From the NCBI GenBank assembly GCA_030696695.1, contig JAUYRP010000031.1, positions 1 through 64,000 of the forward strand: a stretch of 64,000 bases of DNA, given 5' to 3'. Numbering within the stretch: position 1 is the stretch's first letter; each line of letters opens with the position of its first letter. This DNA is from Methylophilus sp. Its GTDB lineage: Bacteria; Pseudomonadota; Gammaproteobacteria; Burkholderiales; Methylophilaceae. Of the stretch, positions 31,677-41,033 are shown one piece after another. Under the pieces are notes generated by a model. The model saw nothing but the letters and a program-made list of their open reading frames with translations, was not told where the DNA came from and made no database searches. The translations under genes were made by a program, and so were the position numbers.

Positions 31677-31700
31677 TTAACGTTGAATAGAGTTAACTAG

Positions 31701-33419
31701 ATGATTGTATTAGGTTTATCAGGTGCGCTGGGGCATGATGCGTCAGCAGCAATTTTGGTCGATGGCAAAATCATTGCAGCGGCAGAAGAAGAGCGCTTTA
31801 TCCGTGATAAACACGCAAAAAACAAATTTCCTTACGAAGCAGCAAAGTTTTGTTTAAAGCAAGCGGGTGTTAAGCCAGAAGACGTCGACATTGTGGCATT
31901 TCCATATGCGGAAATCCCACTGAGCACCAATGCGCGCTGGCATTATGCTAAACGCCATTGGTACGCGCCTGATCGTGCATTGGATGCATTGTTTAATGGC
32001 AATCGCCGCTATCGTCGCAATCGAGATAAATCATTACAGTTGATGGCCGACTTAGGTTTGAGCAAAGCTAAGTTTGTGCAGGTAGAACATCATTTAGCAC
32101 ACGCTTCTAGTGCCTATCATCTCAGTGGTTTTAAAGAAAAAACGGCAATAGTGGGAATTGATGGTAAGGGTGAGTATGCCACCACATTTTTTGGCTATGG
32201 CGAAAACGGAAAAATCCATAAAATCAAAGAGTTTTATGATCCAGATTCATTAGGCGGCGTGTATGGCGCGATGACCGAGTACCTAGGTTTTGACATGCTA
32301 GATGGTGAGTTCAAAGTCATGGGGATGGCGCCTTACGGTGACCCGAAAAAATATGATTTGTCAGGGTTAGCCAAGTTTGAAAACGGTGAGTTAATCGTCA
32401 ACACCAAACTGGTGAACGTAGTGGGGTTGCGTCGTTACAAAGAAAACGGCAAAGGCTATTACTTTACGCCAGAGCTCATCAAGATGTTGGGGCCAAAACG
32501 CCAAGGCGATGAGATTGATGACCCGTATATTCACTATGCCGCTTCTATTCAAACCTTGTTAGAAGACCTAGCGTTGGAAATGATTGAGTACTATCTAGGT
32601 GATATTATTCGTGAGACTGGCAAGATTGTCATGGCAGGTGGGGTTGCGCTCAATGTGAAGTTGAATCAACGCATTATCGCCATGCCACATGTCAAGGAGT
32701 TATTCGTACAACCAGCATCTGGTGATAACGGCACTTCATTGGGTGCTGCCAGTTACGCAGCGCACTTGGCTGGTGAAACAATCGAGCCTATGCAGCATGC
32801 TTATTTAGGGCCGTCATTTACTAGCGAAGAATGTATTGCGGCATGTGAAGCTCATCCGAACAAGCCGATTTTTACGAGAGTGGATAATTTCCCACAAAAA
32901 GCGGCTGAACTGTTGGCTGCAGGTAACCCTCTGGCTTGGTTGCAAGGCCGGATGGAGTTTGGCCCCCGTTCATTAGGTTGTCGCAGCATTTTGGGTGATC
33001 CGAGCTTTCCTGGTGTGGCGGATCGTATCAACGCACAAATTAAGTATCGCGAACGCTGGCGCCCGTTCTGTCCAAGTATGTTAGATAAGGTGGCTGTAGA
33101 TATTCTACAAACTGAGCACCCTGCGCCCTATATGACGTTTACCTTTGATGTGGCTGAGCACTGGAAAGCCCGCATCCCAGAGGTCGTGCATGAAGATGGT
33201 ACCGCACGTGCGCAAGTGGTAACGCGTGACACCAATCCTCGTTACTATGAGTTGATTGAACACTTGGAGCAGTTGCGAGGTAACGCCGTAGTGCTCAATA
33301 CATCGCTTAACCGCCGTGGCGAGCCCATGATTTGCAGCCCAACTGATGCGCTGAACATGTTTTATGGTTGCGATCTGGAATATTTGATGTTGGAAGACAT
33401 CTTAGTTACTAAAAAGTAG
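31701..33419 (+). CDS. NodU-family carbamoyltransferase
   Basis: LGLSGALGHDASAAILVDGKIIAAAEEERFIRDKHA; HHLAHASSAYHLSGF; GPRSLGCRSILGDP; RERWRPFCPSM. Confidence 0.95.
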   Translation: MIVLGLSGALGHDASAAILVDGKIIAAAEEERFIRDKHAKNKFPYEAAKFCLKQAGVKPEDVDIVAFPYAEIPLSTNARWHYAKRHWYAPDRALDALFNGNRRYRRNRDKSLQLMADLGLSKAKFVQVEHHLAHASSAYHLSGFKEKTAIVGIDGKGEYATTFFGYGENGKIHKIKEFYDPDSLGGVYGAMTEYLGFDMLDGEFKVMGMAPYGDPKKYDLSGLAKFENGELIVNTKLVNVVGLRRYKENGKGYYFTPELIKMLGPKRQGDEIDDPYIHYAASIQTLLEDLALEMIEYYLGDIIRETGKIVMAGGVALNVKLNQRIIAMPHVKELFVQPASGDNGTSLGAASYAAHLAGETIEPMQHAYLGPSFTSEECIAACEAHPNKPIFTRVDNFPQKAAELLAAGNPLAWLQGRMEFGPRSLGCRSILGDPSFPGVADRINAQIKYRERWRPFCPSMLDKVAVDILQTEHPAPYMTFTFDVAEHWKARIPEVVHEDGTARAQVVTRDTNPRYYELIEHLEQLRGNAVVLNTSLNRRGEPMICSPTDALNMFYGCDLEYLMLEDILVTKK

Positions 33420-33574
33420 CGAATTCAATAGTATAGATCATTCGTAAGGTGTTCATTTTTAAAAATTATTTATACTATTAGCTCTATTCTAGTTTGACGA
33501 TACGCACCAGTTTAGAGATAATCGAGGGGTAGCTAGCAAACTTCCTGCACTTTCGCAGGGCATAATGATTAGAG

Positions 33575-35401
33575 TTGAGTGTCAGCATGAAACAATCCCA
33601 TATTGAAGTAACCGAGCGCATTATCGAGGTCAGTAGACCTACTCGAACTGCATATTTGCAACGTGTGGACGAAATTGCCAACCGCCAGCGTGGTGCGGAT
33701 CGTCTTGGTTGCGCCAACGTAGCGCACGCATTTGCAGCAATGCCATCTAACGATAAACTACGTATTGTGGTGGAAAAAGCACCTAACATTGGCATTGTGA
33801 CTGCTTACAACGACATGTTGTCAGCGCATCAGCCTTATGCCACCTATCCAGATATTATCAAAGATGAAGCGCACAAATATGGTGCTACCGCCCAAGTGGC
33901 TGGTGGTGTTCCCGCCATGTGTGATGGTATTACACAAGGTGAACCCGGCATGGAACTGTCCTTGTTCAGTCGTGACACCATTGCCATGAGTACAGCGATT
34001 GCCCTGTCTCATGATGTATTTGATGCGGCATTGTTGCTGGGTGTGTGTGACAAAATTGTGCCAGGCCTGTTGATTGGTGCGTTGCATTTTGGGCATTTAC
34101 CATGCGTGTTTGTGCCAGCTGGCCCAATGAGTACGGGCGTAGACAATACGACAAAATCCAAAGTGCGTGAAAAATACGCACAAGGCTTGGTCGGCCGTGA
34201 AGAGTTATTGGCTTCAGAATCTGCTGCTTATCATGGTGCAGGTACTTGTACGTTTTACGGCACAGCCAATAGCAACCAAATGCTGTTGGAGGCCATGGGT
34301 TTACATGTGCCAGGGGCCGCTTTTATTCACCCGCACGATGGCATGCGTGAATTATTGACGCGTGAAGCTGTGAAAATGGTGCTGCAAAATACACGTAAAG
34401 ATCAATTCACGCCTATTGGTAAGTTGGTGGATGAACACGTGATTGTGAATGCAATGGTAGCTTTGTTAGCGACAGGCGGTTCAACCAATCACTTAATTCA
34501 TTGGGTAGCCATTGCGCGTGCCGCAGGCATCATCATTGATTGGACTGATTTCTATCATCTAGCTAAAACAACACCATTGCTCGCGAGTGTTTACCCGAAC
34601 GGCAAAGCAGATGTCAACGAATTCCAAAATGCAGGTGGTCCAGCTTTTGTGATTCGTGAGCTCATTGATGCTGGTTATATGTATCCAGATGTATTCACCG
34701 TGGCTTACGGTGGTTTGCGTGAGTATGGAAAAATACCTGCAAAAGAAGATAACAAATTGGTATGGAAAGACTTGCCTGCAGAAAGCAGTGACGAGACTAT
34801 CGTGCGAACAGCGGCACATCCATTTAATGAGTCTGGCGGTTTGCGTTTGCTTAAAGGCAATTTAGGCCGCAGTGTGATTAAAATTTCTGCGGTGCCTGAA
34901 GACCGCCATATTATCGAAGCGCCTGCCATTGTGTTCGATGCACAAGAAGAATTGCTTGAAGCTTTTGACCGTGGTGAGTTAGAGCGCGACTTTGTAGCGG
35001 TAGTGCGTTTTCAAGGGCCTAAAGCCAATGGTATGCCAGAATTACACAAACTAACGCCGCCGCTAGCTGTGTTGCAAAACAAAGGCTTTATGGTAGCCAT
35101 TGTCACCGATGGCCGCATGAGTGGTGCGTCTGGCAAGATTCCAGCAGCGATACATATGTGCCCAGAAGCTTCTGCTGGCGGCGCTATTGCCAAAGTGCGT
35201 ACGGGCGACATTGTGCGTATCAACGCTAAAGTGGGTATGGTGAATGTGCTGGTGGATGAGGATATATGGGCAGAGCGCGAAGTGGAAGAGCTTTCCGACA
35301 GCAAACGCCATCATAACGCACATGGTATTGGCCGCGAGTTGTTTGGTGGGATGAGGCGGAATGTATTGTCCGCCGAAGAAGGTGCAGTTACCTGGTTATA
35401 A
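33575..35401 (+). CDS. edd: phosphogluconate dehydratase
   Basis: IlvD/Edd family, 608 aa; GVPAMCDGITQGEPGMELSLFSRD; VTDGRMSGASGKIPAAIH. Confidence 0.96.
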   Translation: MSVSMKQSHIEVTERIIEVSRPTRTAYLQRVDEIANRQRGADRLGCANVAHAFAAMPSNDKLRIVVEKAPNIGIVTAYNDMLSAHQPYATYPDIIKDEAHKYGATAQVAGGVPAMCDGITQGEPGMELSLFSRDTIAMSTAIALSHDVFDAALLLGVCDKIVPGLLIGALHFGHLPCVFVPAGPMSTGVDNTTKSKVREKYAQGLVGREELLASESAAYHGAGTCTFYGTANSNQMLLEAMGLHVPGAAFIHPHDGMRELLTREAVKMVLQNTRKDQFTPIGKLVDEHVIVNAMVALLATGGSTNHLIHWVAIARAAGIIIDWTDFYHLAKTTPLLASVYPNGKADVNEFQNAGGPAFVIRELIDAGYMYPDVFTVAYGGLREYGKIPAKEDNKLVWKDLPAESSDETIVRTAAHPFNESGGLRLLKGNLGRSVIKISAVPEDRHIIEAPAIVFDAQEELLEAFDRGELERDFVAVVRFQGPKANGMPELHKLTPPLAVLQNKGFMVAIVTDGRMSGASGKIPAAIHMCPEASAGGAIAKVRTGDIVRINAKVGMVNVLVDEDIWAEREVEELSDSKRHHNAHGIGRELFGGMRRNVLSAEEGAVTWL

Positions 35402-35571
35402 AGCTTTGCAAATCAAGCGATAACGTTGTTGCGCTCGCTTGCCGTACTGGTGATGTACTGTCATCGCTCGCACGCCTAGTTCTCGCTTGATTATCAAAGT
35501 TTATTAAGCTATCCGCTAACTTGCCTAAGAAACCAACACAGAATTGATTAATTTAACCGAATGAGAGAATT

Positions 35572-36198
35572 ATGAGTACATTAGATTTAGCCAATCACGG
35601 TCCAGTGATTCCTGTGATTGTTATTAACAGAGTAGAAGATGCAGTACCAATGGCAGAAGCTTTGCTAGAAGGTGGTATCAAAGTGTTAGAAGTGACACTG
35701 CGTACTTCTTGCGCCCTAGCAGGTATGGAGCAGATCGCTAAACACGTGCCTGATGCGATTTTAGGTTCAGGTACCGTGCGTAATTTAAAGGATGCACAAG
35801 CTTCTAAAGATGCAGGTTGTCAATTTGCGGTGAGCCCAGGCTACACCAGTGAATTAGGCCAGTTTGCGCGAAAAATTGGTTTGCCATTATTGCCAGGGGT
35901 GTCTACTGGTTCAGAGATTATGATGGCGAATGCAGATGATTACTTCTTTTTAAAATTATTCCCAGCTGTGGCGGTGGGTGGTATTAATTTACTTAAAGGC
36001 TTTGCTGGCCCATTTGGCGATGTAAAGTTCTGCCCAACTGGTGGCGTAACTGTAGACTCTGCACCACAGTTTTTGGCATTGCCTAACGTAGTGGTATGTG
36101 GCGGCACTTGGTTAACCCCAGCCGATGCTGTATCCCGCGCTGATTGGGCACATATTACAAAACTTGCTAAAGAAGCCAGTGCAATCAAAGCTGCCTAA
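35572..36198 (+). CDS. eda: KDPG aldolase (bifunctional KHG/KDPG aldolase)
   Basis: GGIKVLEVTLRT, LGSGTVRN, FLKLFPA, CPTGGV, VVCGGTWLTP. Confidence 0.97.
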   Translation: MSTLDLANHGPVIPVIVINRVEDAVPMAEALLEGGIKVLEVTLRTSCALAGMEQIAKHVPDAILGSGTVRNLKDAQASKDAGCQFAVSPGYTSELGQFARKIGLPLLPGVSTGSEIMMANADDYFFLKLFPAVAVGGINLLKGFAGPFGDVKFCPTGGVTVDSAPQFLALPNVVVCGGTWLTPADAVSRADWAHITKLAKEASAIKAA

Positions 36199-36201
36199 CG
36201 C

Positions 36202-36229
36202 TTAAGCAAAAGAGTATAAAAGGTATAAT
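36202..36229 (+). promoter_or_regulatory. Putative sigma-70 promoter between eda and HAD gene
   Basis: TTAAGC-N16-TATAAT. Confidence 0.4.
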
Positions 36230-36231
36230 GT

Positions 36232-36265
36232 AGGCTTTGTGTTGTTTAGCACAAAGCCTTTTTTG
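36232..36265 (+). terminator. Rho-independent terminator after eda
   Basis: AGGCTTTGTG-TTGTTTAG-CACAAAGCCTTTTTT. Confidence 0.88.
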
Positions 36266-36277
36266 TTGGGATATGAT

Positions 36278-36967
36278 TTGTTAAATATTCAGGAATATAA
36301 GACCATCGTATTTGATTGTGATGGCGTGATTTTAGATTCAAACATCGTCAAAACAGAGGCATACTTTCGCACGGCAAAACAATTGGGTGTTACAGATGCA
36401 CAAGCACAAGCCTTGGTCGATTACCACGTGAAATTAGGCGGGGTTTCTAGGTACCATAAATTTGACTGGTTTTTACGTGAAGTGTTAAAACAACCTGTGA
36501 CCAAAGACGCTATCCAAACTTGGCTAGATGCCTTTGCCAAAGAGTTAGAGGTGGTATTAATGCAGTGTGACATTGCCGAAGGTTTGGAGGCGCTAAAGCT
36601 AAAAACCCTGAATGCTACATGGATGGTATTGTCTGGCGGGGATCAGCAGGAGATACGAGATTTGTTCCATAAAAGAACATTACCCTCAGGAAAATTGCTT
36701 GCGGATTTATTTGAGGGTGGCTTATTTGGTAGCCCTGATAATAAAGATGAGGTGCTAGTTCGAGAAAAAGAAAGTGGTCACTTACGATTCCCAGCATTAT
36801 TTTTGGGGGATAGCAAGTATGATTATGAAGCGGCCAGTAATGCTGGTTTAGATTTTGTATTTTTAAGTGCTTGGACAGAGGTGTCTGATTGGGAAGCGTT
36901 TACTAAGCAATACCGTATACTAGTTAAAAAAGACTTGCTTGAGATGGTAAATTATAAATATGCTTAA
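36278..36967 (+). CDS. HAD family hydrolase
   Basis: KTIVFDCDGVILDSNIVKTEAYF, LSGGDQQEI, ALFLGDSKYDYEAA; the GTG at 36239 lies inside the terminator hairpin, so a later TTG start is preferred. Confidence 0.85.
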   Translation: MLNIQEYKTIVFDCDGVILDSNIVKTEAYFRTAKQLGVTDAQAQALVDYHVKLGGVSRYHKFDWFLREVLKQPVTKDAIQTWLDAFAKELEVVLMQCDIAEGLEALKLKTLNATWMVLSGGDQQEIRDLFHKRTLPSGKLLADLFEGGLFGSPDNKDEVLVREKESGHLRFPALFLGDSKYDYEAASNAGLDFVFLSAWTEVSDWEAFTKQYRILVKKDLLEMVNYKYA

Positions 36968-37634
36968 ACATATTTTTGCTTCTAGCACCTTGTTAACAGA
37001 TTCACAGTATGAATTAATGTGTACAACTGGTCGTATAATTGAGCAGGATGCGCGTGGTCCCAAAGTGATTATTTTGGAAAATGGAAATTTTTTAAAAATA
37101 TTTAGGGTGCGCCATCGTTTCAGCGGAGCAAGAATATATTCACATGCTAGACGATTTAATAGAAATGCTTTTAGGCTAGAAGCACTCAATATACCTACCG
37201 TTAAAGTGATAAGTATTCATCATTTAGAGGCCTCAGGACATTCTTTAGTGATTTATCAGCCATTGGCAGGTAAGTCAATTCGAGAATTAATTCATACTGA
37301 CCTAGAAAACATAGCAAAAACCGATACCATTCTCGGACATTTTTTAGCTAAATTGCACGATAATGGCGTTCACTTTCACTCGCTACACACTGGTAATATT
37401 CTTTTTTTACCTAATGGTCAATTTGGTTTAATTGATATTTCTGATATGACGATTTACCCATGGCCACTCTTTTGTAATACTCGATTAAGAAGTATTAAAA
37501 GGCTATATAAATATGCCCAAGATTTTGAGCTGTTAGGAAGATATTTCTGGATGAATATGCTAGATGCTTATTTCAAAAAAAGTAATATAAATGCATCGTG
37601 TAAAGAGAAAATTTTATCGTTAAAGCAGACTTAA
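36960..37634 (+). CDS. kinase-like protein (toluene-tolerance/BUD32-like LPS family)
   Basis: LHDNGVHFHSLHTGNILFLPNGQFGLIDISDM; 8-nt overlap with the HAD gene. Confidence 0.7.
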   Translation: MLKHIFASSTLLTDSQYELMCTTGRIIEQDARGPKVIILENGNFLKIFRVRHRFSGARIYSHARRFNRNAFRLEALNIPTVKVISIHHLEASGHSLVIYQPLAGKSIRELIHTDLENIAKTDTILGHFLAKLHDNGVHFHSLHTGNILFLPNGQFGLIDISDMTIYPWPLFCNTRLRSIKRLYKYAQDFELLGRYFWMNMLDAYFKKSNINASCKEKILSLKQT

Positions 37635-37763
37635 CTATTCGTTAATACCCAATTTTAAAGACTTTAGATATTTACTTTTTTTAATTTAAATGCGTAATTT
37701 TCGCTCCGCAAAAATCCAATCTAAGTGTCTAGGTTTTGTTCCAAATGATTTTATAGAATAACC

Positions 37764-38456
37764 TTATGAGGTAAGGTAGTTTTTAACATAATCTCCTGTT
37801 CTAAAGTGCTCCCCATCTCCTCGGTCAGCACGAAAATCATGCGCAGAAACAATGATACGCTTTATGTTCGTGTAGTCTTTTATCATTGGCAACAAGTACT
37901 TTTCTGCTCCTTCAATGTTAATTTGTAATAAATCAATATGTTCTATTTTGTATTTCAGTAAAAAATCCATCCATCTAATCGAATCTACTTCGATGTTACC
38001 ACTTGTTTCTGAAGCAACGGCTGTATAGTTTGCCGGACTATTCAAATAATAAGTTTGTTGCGTATTATCGATTGCGCGACCAAATGCTGAGAGGTTATTG
38101 CTTTGCTTGAAAGTGTTGCATAAAAGCTCGTACACATAAGGCTGAATTTCCACTCCAATGTAACGAGCACCTTGCGATAAATTATGTAGCCAGATTGCTT
38201 CATGTCCAAGACCTGCGCCTATACAAACGACAGTATCTTGGGGATTCGGTAAATAAAATTTGTAATAGAAATTCTTACATAATTTATCCAAGCTACTTAC
38301 TGATAAGTACTCAGATATATTTCTTAGAAAAACTCTGTAGTTTCCAACCTGCTGGAAAAGGAAGCCAGTTTGATTACACGTAAACGTGTTAAAAAAGCTA
38401 ACCAATATTTTTCGATATTTCTTTGGCAAAAGCCAGTAAATTGGGTTGGTCATCAA
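37764..38456 (-). CDS. FkbM family methyltransferase
   Basis: DTVVCIGAGLGHEAIWLHNL, YIGVEIQPYVYELL, IEHIDLLQINIEGAEKYLL. Confidence 0.85.
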   Translation of the reverse strand: MMTNPIYWLLPKKYRKILVSFFNTFTCNQTGFLFQQVGNYRVFLRNISEYLSVSSLDKLCKNFYYKFYLPNPQDTVVCIGAGLGHEAIWLHNLSQGARYIGVEIQPYVYELLCNTFKQSNNLSAFGRAIDNTQQTYYLNSPANYTAVASETSGNIEVDSIRWMDFLLKYKIEHIDLLQINIEGAEKYLLPMIKDYTNIKRIIVSAHDFRADRGDGEHFRTGDYVKNYLTS

Positions 38457-38557
38457 TAGTGCTTTCTGTTGTCAGTTGTTATGGCAGACCGGATTGGCGT
38501 AAAGAATTTGCATGAATTGTCTATATGGGGGCATTTGGAGACTCTCTATAGACGTTT

Positions 38558-39490
38558 TTAGCGCTTCATTTGTGCAAATAATGTTTTTAAAAAGGAGGCC
38601 ATATATTTTTTTAAGTAAGACCATTTGAATAGAATATTTTTATCGATAACAAAAGCTTGTGAAAAAAAATCGACGCACTGTGAGTGTCGATTGGCTTCGT
38701 TGCAGACGCGTGATAATGAAAGTAATCGCTGTACTGTAAATTCTTTTTTTAGTGCTTGTAATTCTTCCGGAATACGATCTGTGCTAAACACTTCATCCAC
38801 AAGTCGTAAACCGACATTTTCAGCATAGCTTACGTTGTGTCTTAAGCTATCATCATGCTTATAAATATTTGCAAGCGGTAGGGGTAAAATGCTGCAAGGA
38901 AAATTGACCAATGTATAGGCAAACATTGATAAGTCTTCTGAGTTTTTAAAATGCTCTGGATAACAATAGCGAACAAAAATTGCTTTATGCATAACGCTTG
39001 CACCATTAGATATACTAATCGTTTTATCTATCAGATAAGATTTTAGTCTGACATAAGCGGAATTTGGTAAAGGATTAGGTAAATGAAGCTTGTTCTTACC
39101 ATTCATCGTAATAGAGCAGTGACCACCAATCACAAATTTACTTTCTGGATTATGCTTTAGATGTAACCGGATGTTAGCAATTGCGTCTGGAAAAAGTGCA
39201 TCATCAGCATCAAGAAAAATTAGATAATCGCCTTTAGCAATCCTTATGCCAGCGTTTCTAGTCGAGGCAAGACCGCCATTTGGTTTGGAAATAACGGTAA
39301 GTCTGTCGTATTTGGTGTTAAAACTATCCAATAAATCGGCGGTGTTATCTGTTGAGCCGTCGTTAATCACCAAGCACTCAGTGAATTCATCAAGTTGATT
39401 GTAAACTGATAGCACTGCGCGTTCAAGCGTATGAGCATAGTTGTAAGCAGGAATTACAATACTAATAATGGAGCTGTCAACGTAAGACAT
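38558..39490 (-). CDS. GT2 family glycosyltransferase
   Basis: ISIVIPAYNYAHTLERAVLSV, LVINDGSTDNTADLL, GGLASTRNAGIRIAKGDYLIFLDADD. Confidence 0.93.
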   Translation of the reverse strand: MSYVDSSIISIVIPAYNYAHTLERAVLSVYNQLDEFTECLVINDGSTDNTADLLDSFNTKYDRLTVISKPNGGLASTRNAGIRIAKGDYLIFLDADDALFPDAIANIRLHLKHNPESKFVIGGHCSITMNGKNKLHLPNPLPNSAYVRLKSYLIDKTISISNGASVMHKAIFVRYCYPEHFKNSEDLSMFAYTLVNFPCSILPLPLANIYKHDDSLRHNVSYAENVGLRLVDEVFSTDRIPEELQALKKEFTVQRLLSLSRVCNEANRHSQCVDFFSQAFVIDKNILFKWSYLKKYMASFLKTLFAQMKR

Positions 39491-39492
39491 GG

Positions 39493-41028
39493 TTATTTTT
39501 TCTGGTAAATGAGGACGCTTTTTTTGGCTTTTGCATCATTAAATTGATTTATTAGCGTGTATTCGGGTAAGGCGTTTTTAATCAAGTTTTTAGTTACATT
39601 ATTTTTGTTCGATGATTCAATTAAGAGGTAGTGGTAATTGAATATAGTTTTGTCAGCTATCGAAGTATTAAGGTGCTCTAGATGGCCACCAAATGTTCCT
39701 TTAAAGGGCTCGTCGGCATAGTAACGCATTCTTGCTTGATCATAAAACACCGGTTTATTATTATTATTATTAGTTACTTGTATCCAAGCCACGGCATCTT
39801 GCATGTAATTATATCCCTGCTGTTTAGGTAAAATGTTTTTAACACTGCAAGCGAGCATAAACAATATTAACAATCTAACAAGCCACTTTGTTTTTGTATT
39901 CACATGTTGTTTAAACAGTAAATGTGCAAAAAAGAAGCTTGCAAACACCATTAGTATGAATGACAGCGCAAGTACATAGCGACCTGATAACACAAACACT
40001 TTTGTAATGATGAGCGCCATACTTAATAATGCGATATACGTTGTTGCCATCAAAATTTGAGCACTTTTCTGTTCCAGTAGGATGTGTCGATGTTTAATTC
40101 CTAAAACGGCAAGACCCATCGTTATCAGGCCGGTTGTAAAGACGACTTTTATGATGATTACGTAGATAAACGTAAGCATTAATCCTGGTATTGCAAACTC
40201 CTCTAAATATTCGCCTAGGACGGATTGGGACATGATGGCGCTTTTTTCTCTGAATAGCGCGGTAAATTCACTTAAAAGATTTGATGTGAAAATCTCGTTA
40301 AGTCTGCCAAGCATCTTGGTTGAAAATTCTGGGTACGTAAATAACGCACAAACTATTAGTAAAGTAAGAGCTAGTTGAACACTATAGGCTTTAAAAACTA
40401 GTTTAAGCTTGCTTGATAAGCTTTGATGTGGGTTGAAAAGCAATACTAAGGGCAGCAGCGCCAAATACAGTATGGCTTCTATTCTAAAAAGCGAGGCAAA
40501 CATCATAGCTAATTGCCAAAGCAAGGCATCTTTAAGACGTTGTTGTTGATAGAAACGGATAAAAAAGACAATACTTAACAGGTAAAACGCCCAAAAACCT
40601 TCGTCTCGCATAAGCATTTCTAATACACCGCCAATCATGTATGGAGCACTTAACCATATAAGCGCAGCTGCGATGATTTGCTTTTGTTTGCCGCCAGCTA
40701 ACTGAATTATTGTTATAAATGCAAAAGTGGCCATGCCAAAAAAAATGACGTTTAAGATCTGTGCGGAAACGTGCACACCTAACTGCGTAATTTTGTTAAC
40801 TAATGTGATACACAGCGAGTAAAAAGGCCAATTAAACACTTCAAAACCGGCCTTCCAGTCGCCATTACTAAAGAGTTTGGCGGCTTCTAAATACAAGACA
40901 GAATCCGGGTTTATCCAGCCATGTTGGATGTACTGTACTTGCGAGGCAATCAGCATTCCAATCAAAACAATCCATAAATGCAATTGTTTAATTGAGGTAT
41001 TTTCTAAGGATTGCAGGATTTTTTGCAT
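39493..41028 (-). CDS. polytopic glycosyltransferase-like membrane protein (GT39/PMT-like)
   Basis: About 10 TM segments; N-terminal HGWINPDSVLYLEAAKLFSNGDW resembles GT-C transferases; in LPS locus. Confidence 0.65.
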   Translation of the reverse strand: MQKILQSLENTSIKQLHLWIVLIGMLIASQVQYIQHGWINPDSVLYLEAAKLFSNGDWKAGFEVFNWPFYSLCITLVNKITQLGVHVSAQILNVIFFGMATFAFITIIQLAGGKQKQIIAAALIWLSAPYMIGGVLEMLMRDEGFWAFYLLSIVFFIRFYQQQRLKDALLWQLAMMFASLFRIEAILYLALLPLVLLFNPHQSLSSKLKLVFKAYSVQLALTLLIVCALFTYPEFSTKMLGRLNEIFTSNLLSEFTALFREKSAIMSQSVLGEYLEEFAIPGLMLTFIYVIIIKVVFTTGLITMGLAVLGIKHRHILLEQKSAQILMATTYIALLSMALIITKVFVLSGRYVLALSFILMVFASFFFAHLLFKQHVNTKTKWLVRLLILFMLACSVKNILPKQQGYNYMQDAVAWIQVTNNNNNKPVFYDQARMRYYADEPFKGTFGGHLEHLNTSIADKTIFNYHYLLIESSNKNNVTKNLIKNALPEYTLINQFNDAKAKKSVLIYQKK

Positions 41029-41033
41029 ATCGG

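Noticed and set aside
39755-39772. TTA repeats considered as CRISPR or satellite
   Set aside because: Only six units in frame within a gene; simple trinucleotide repeat
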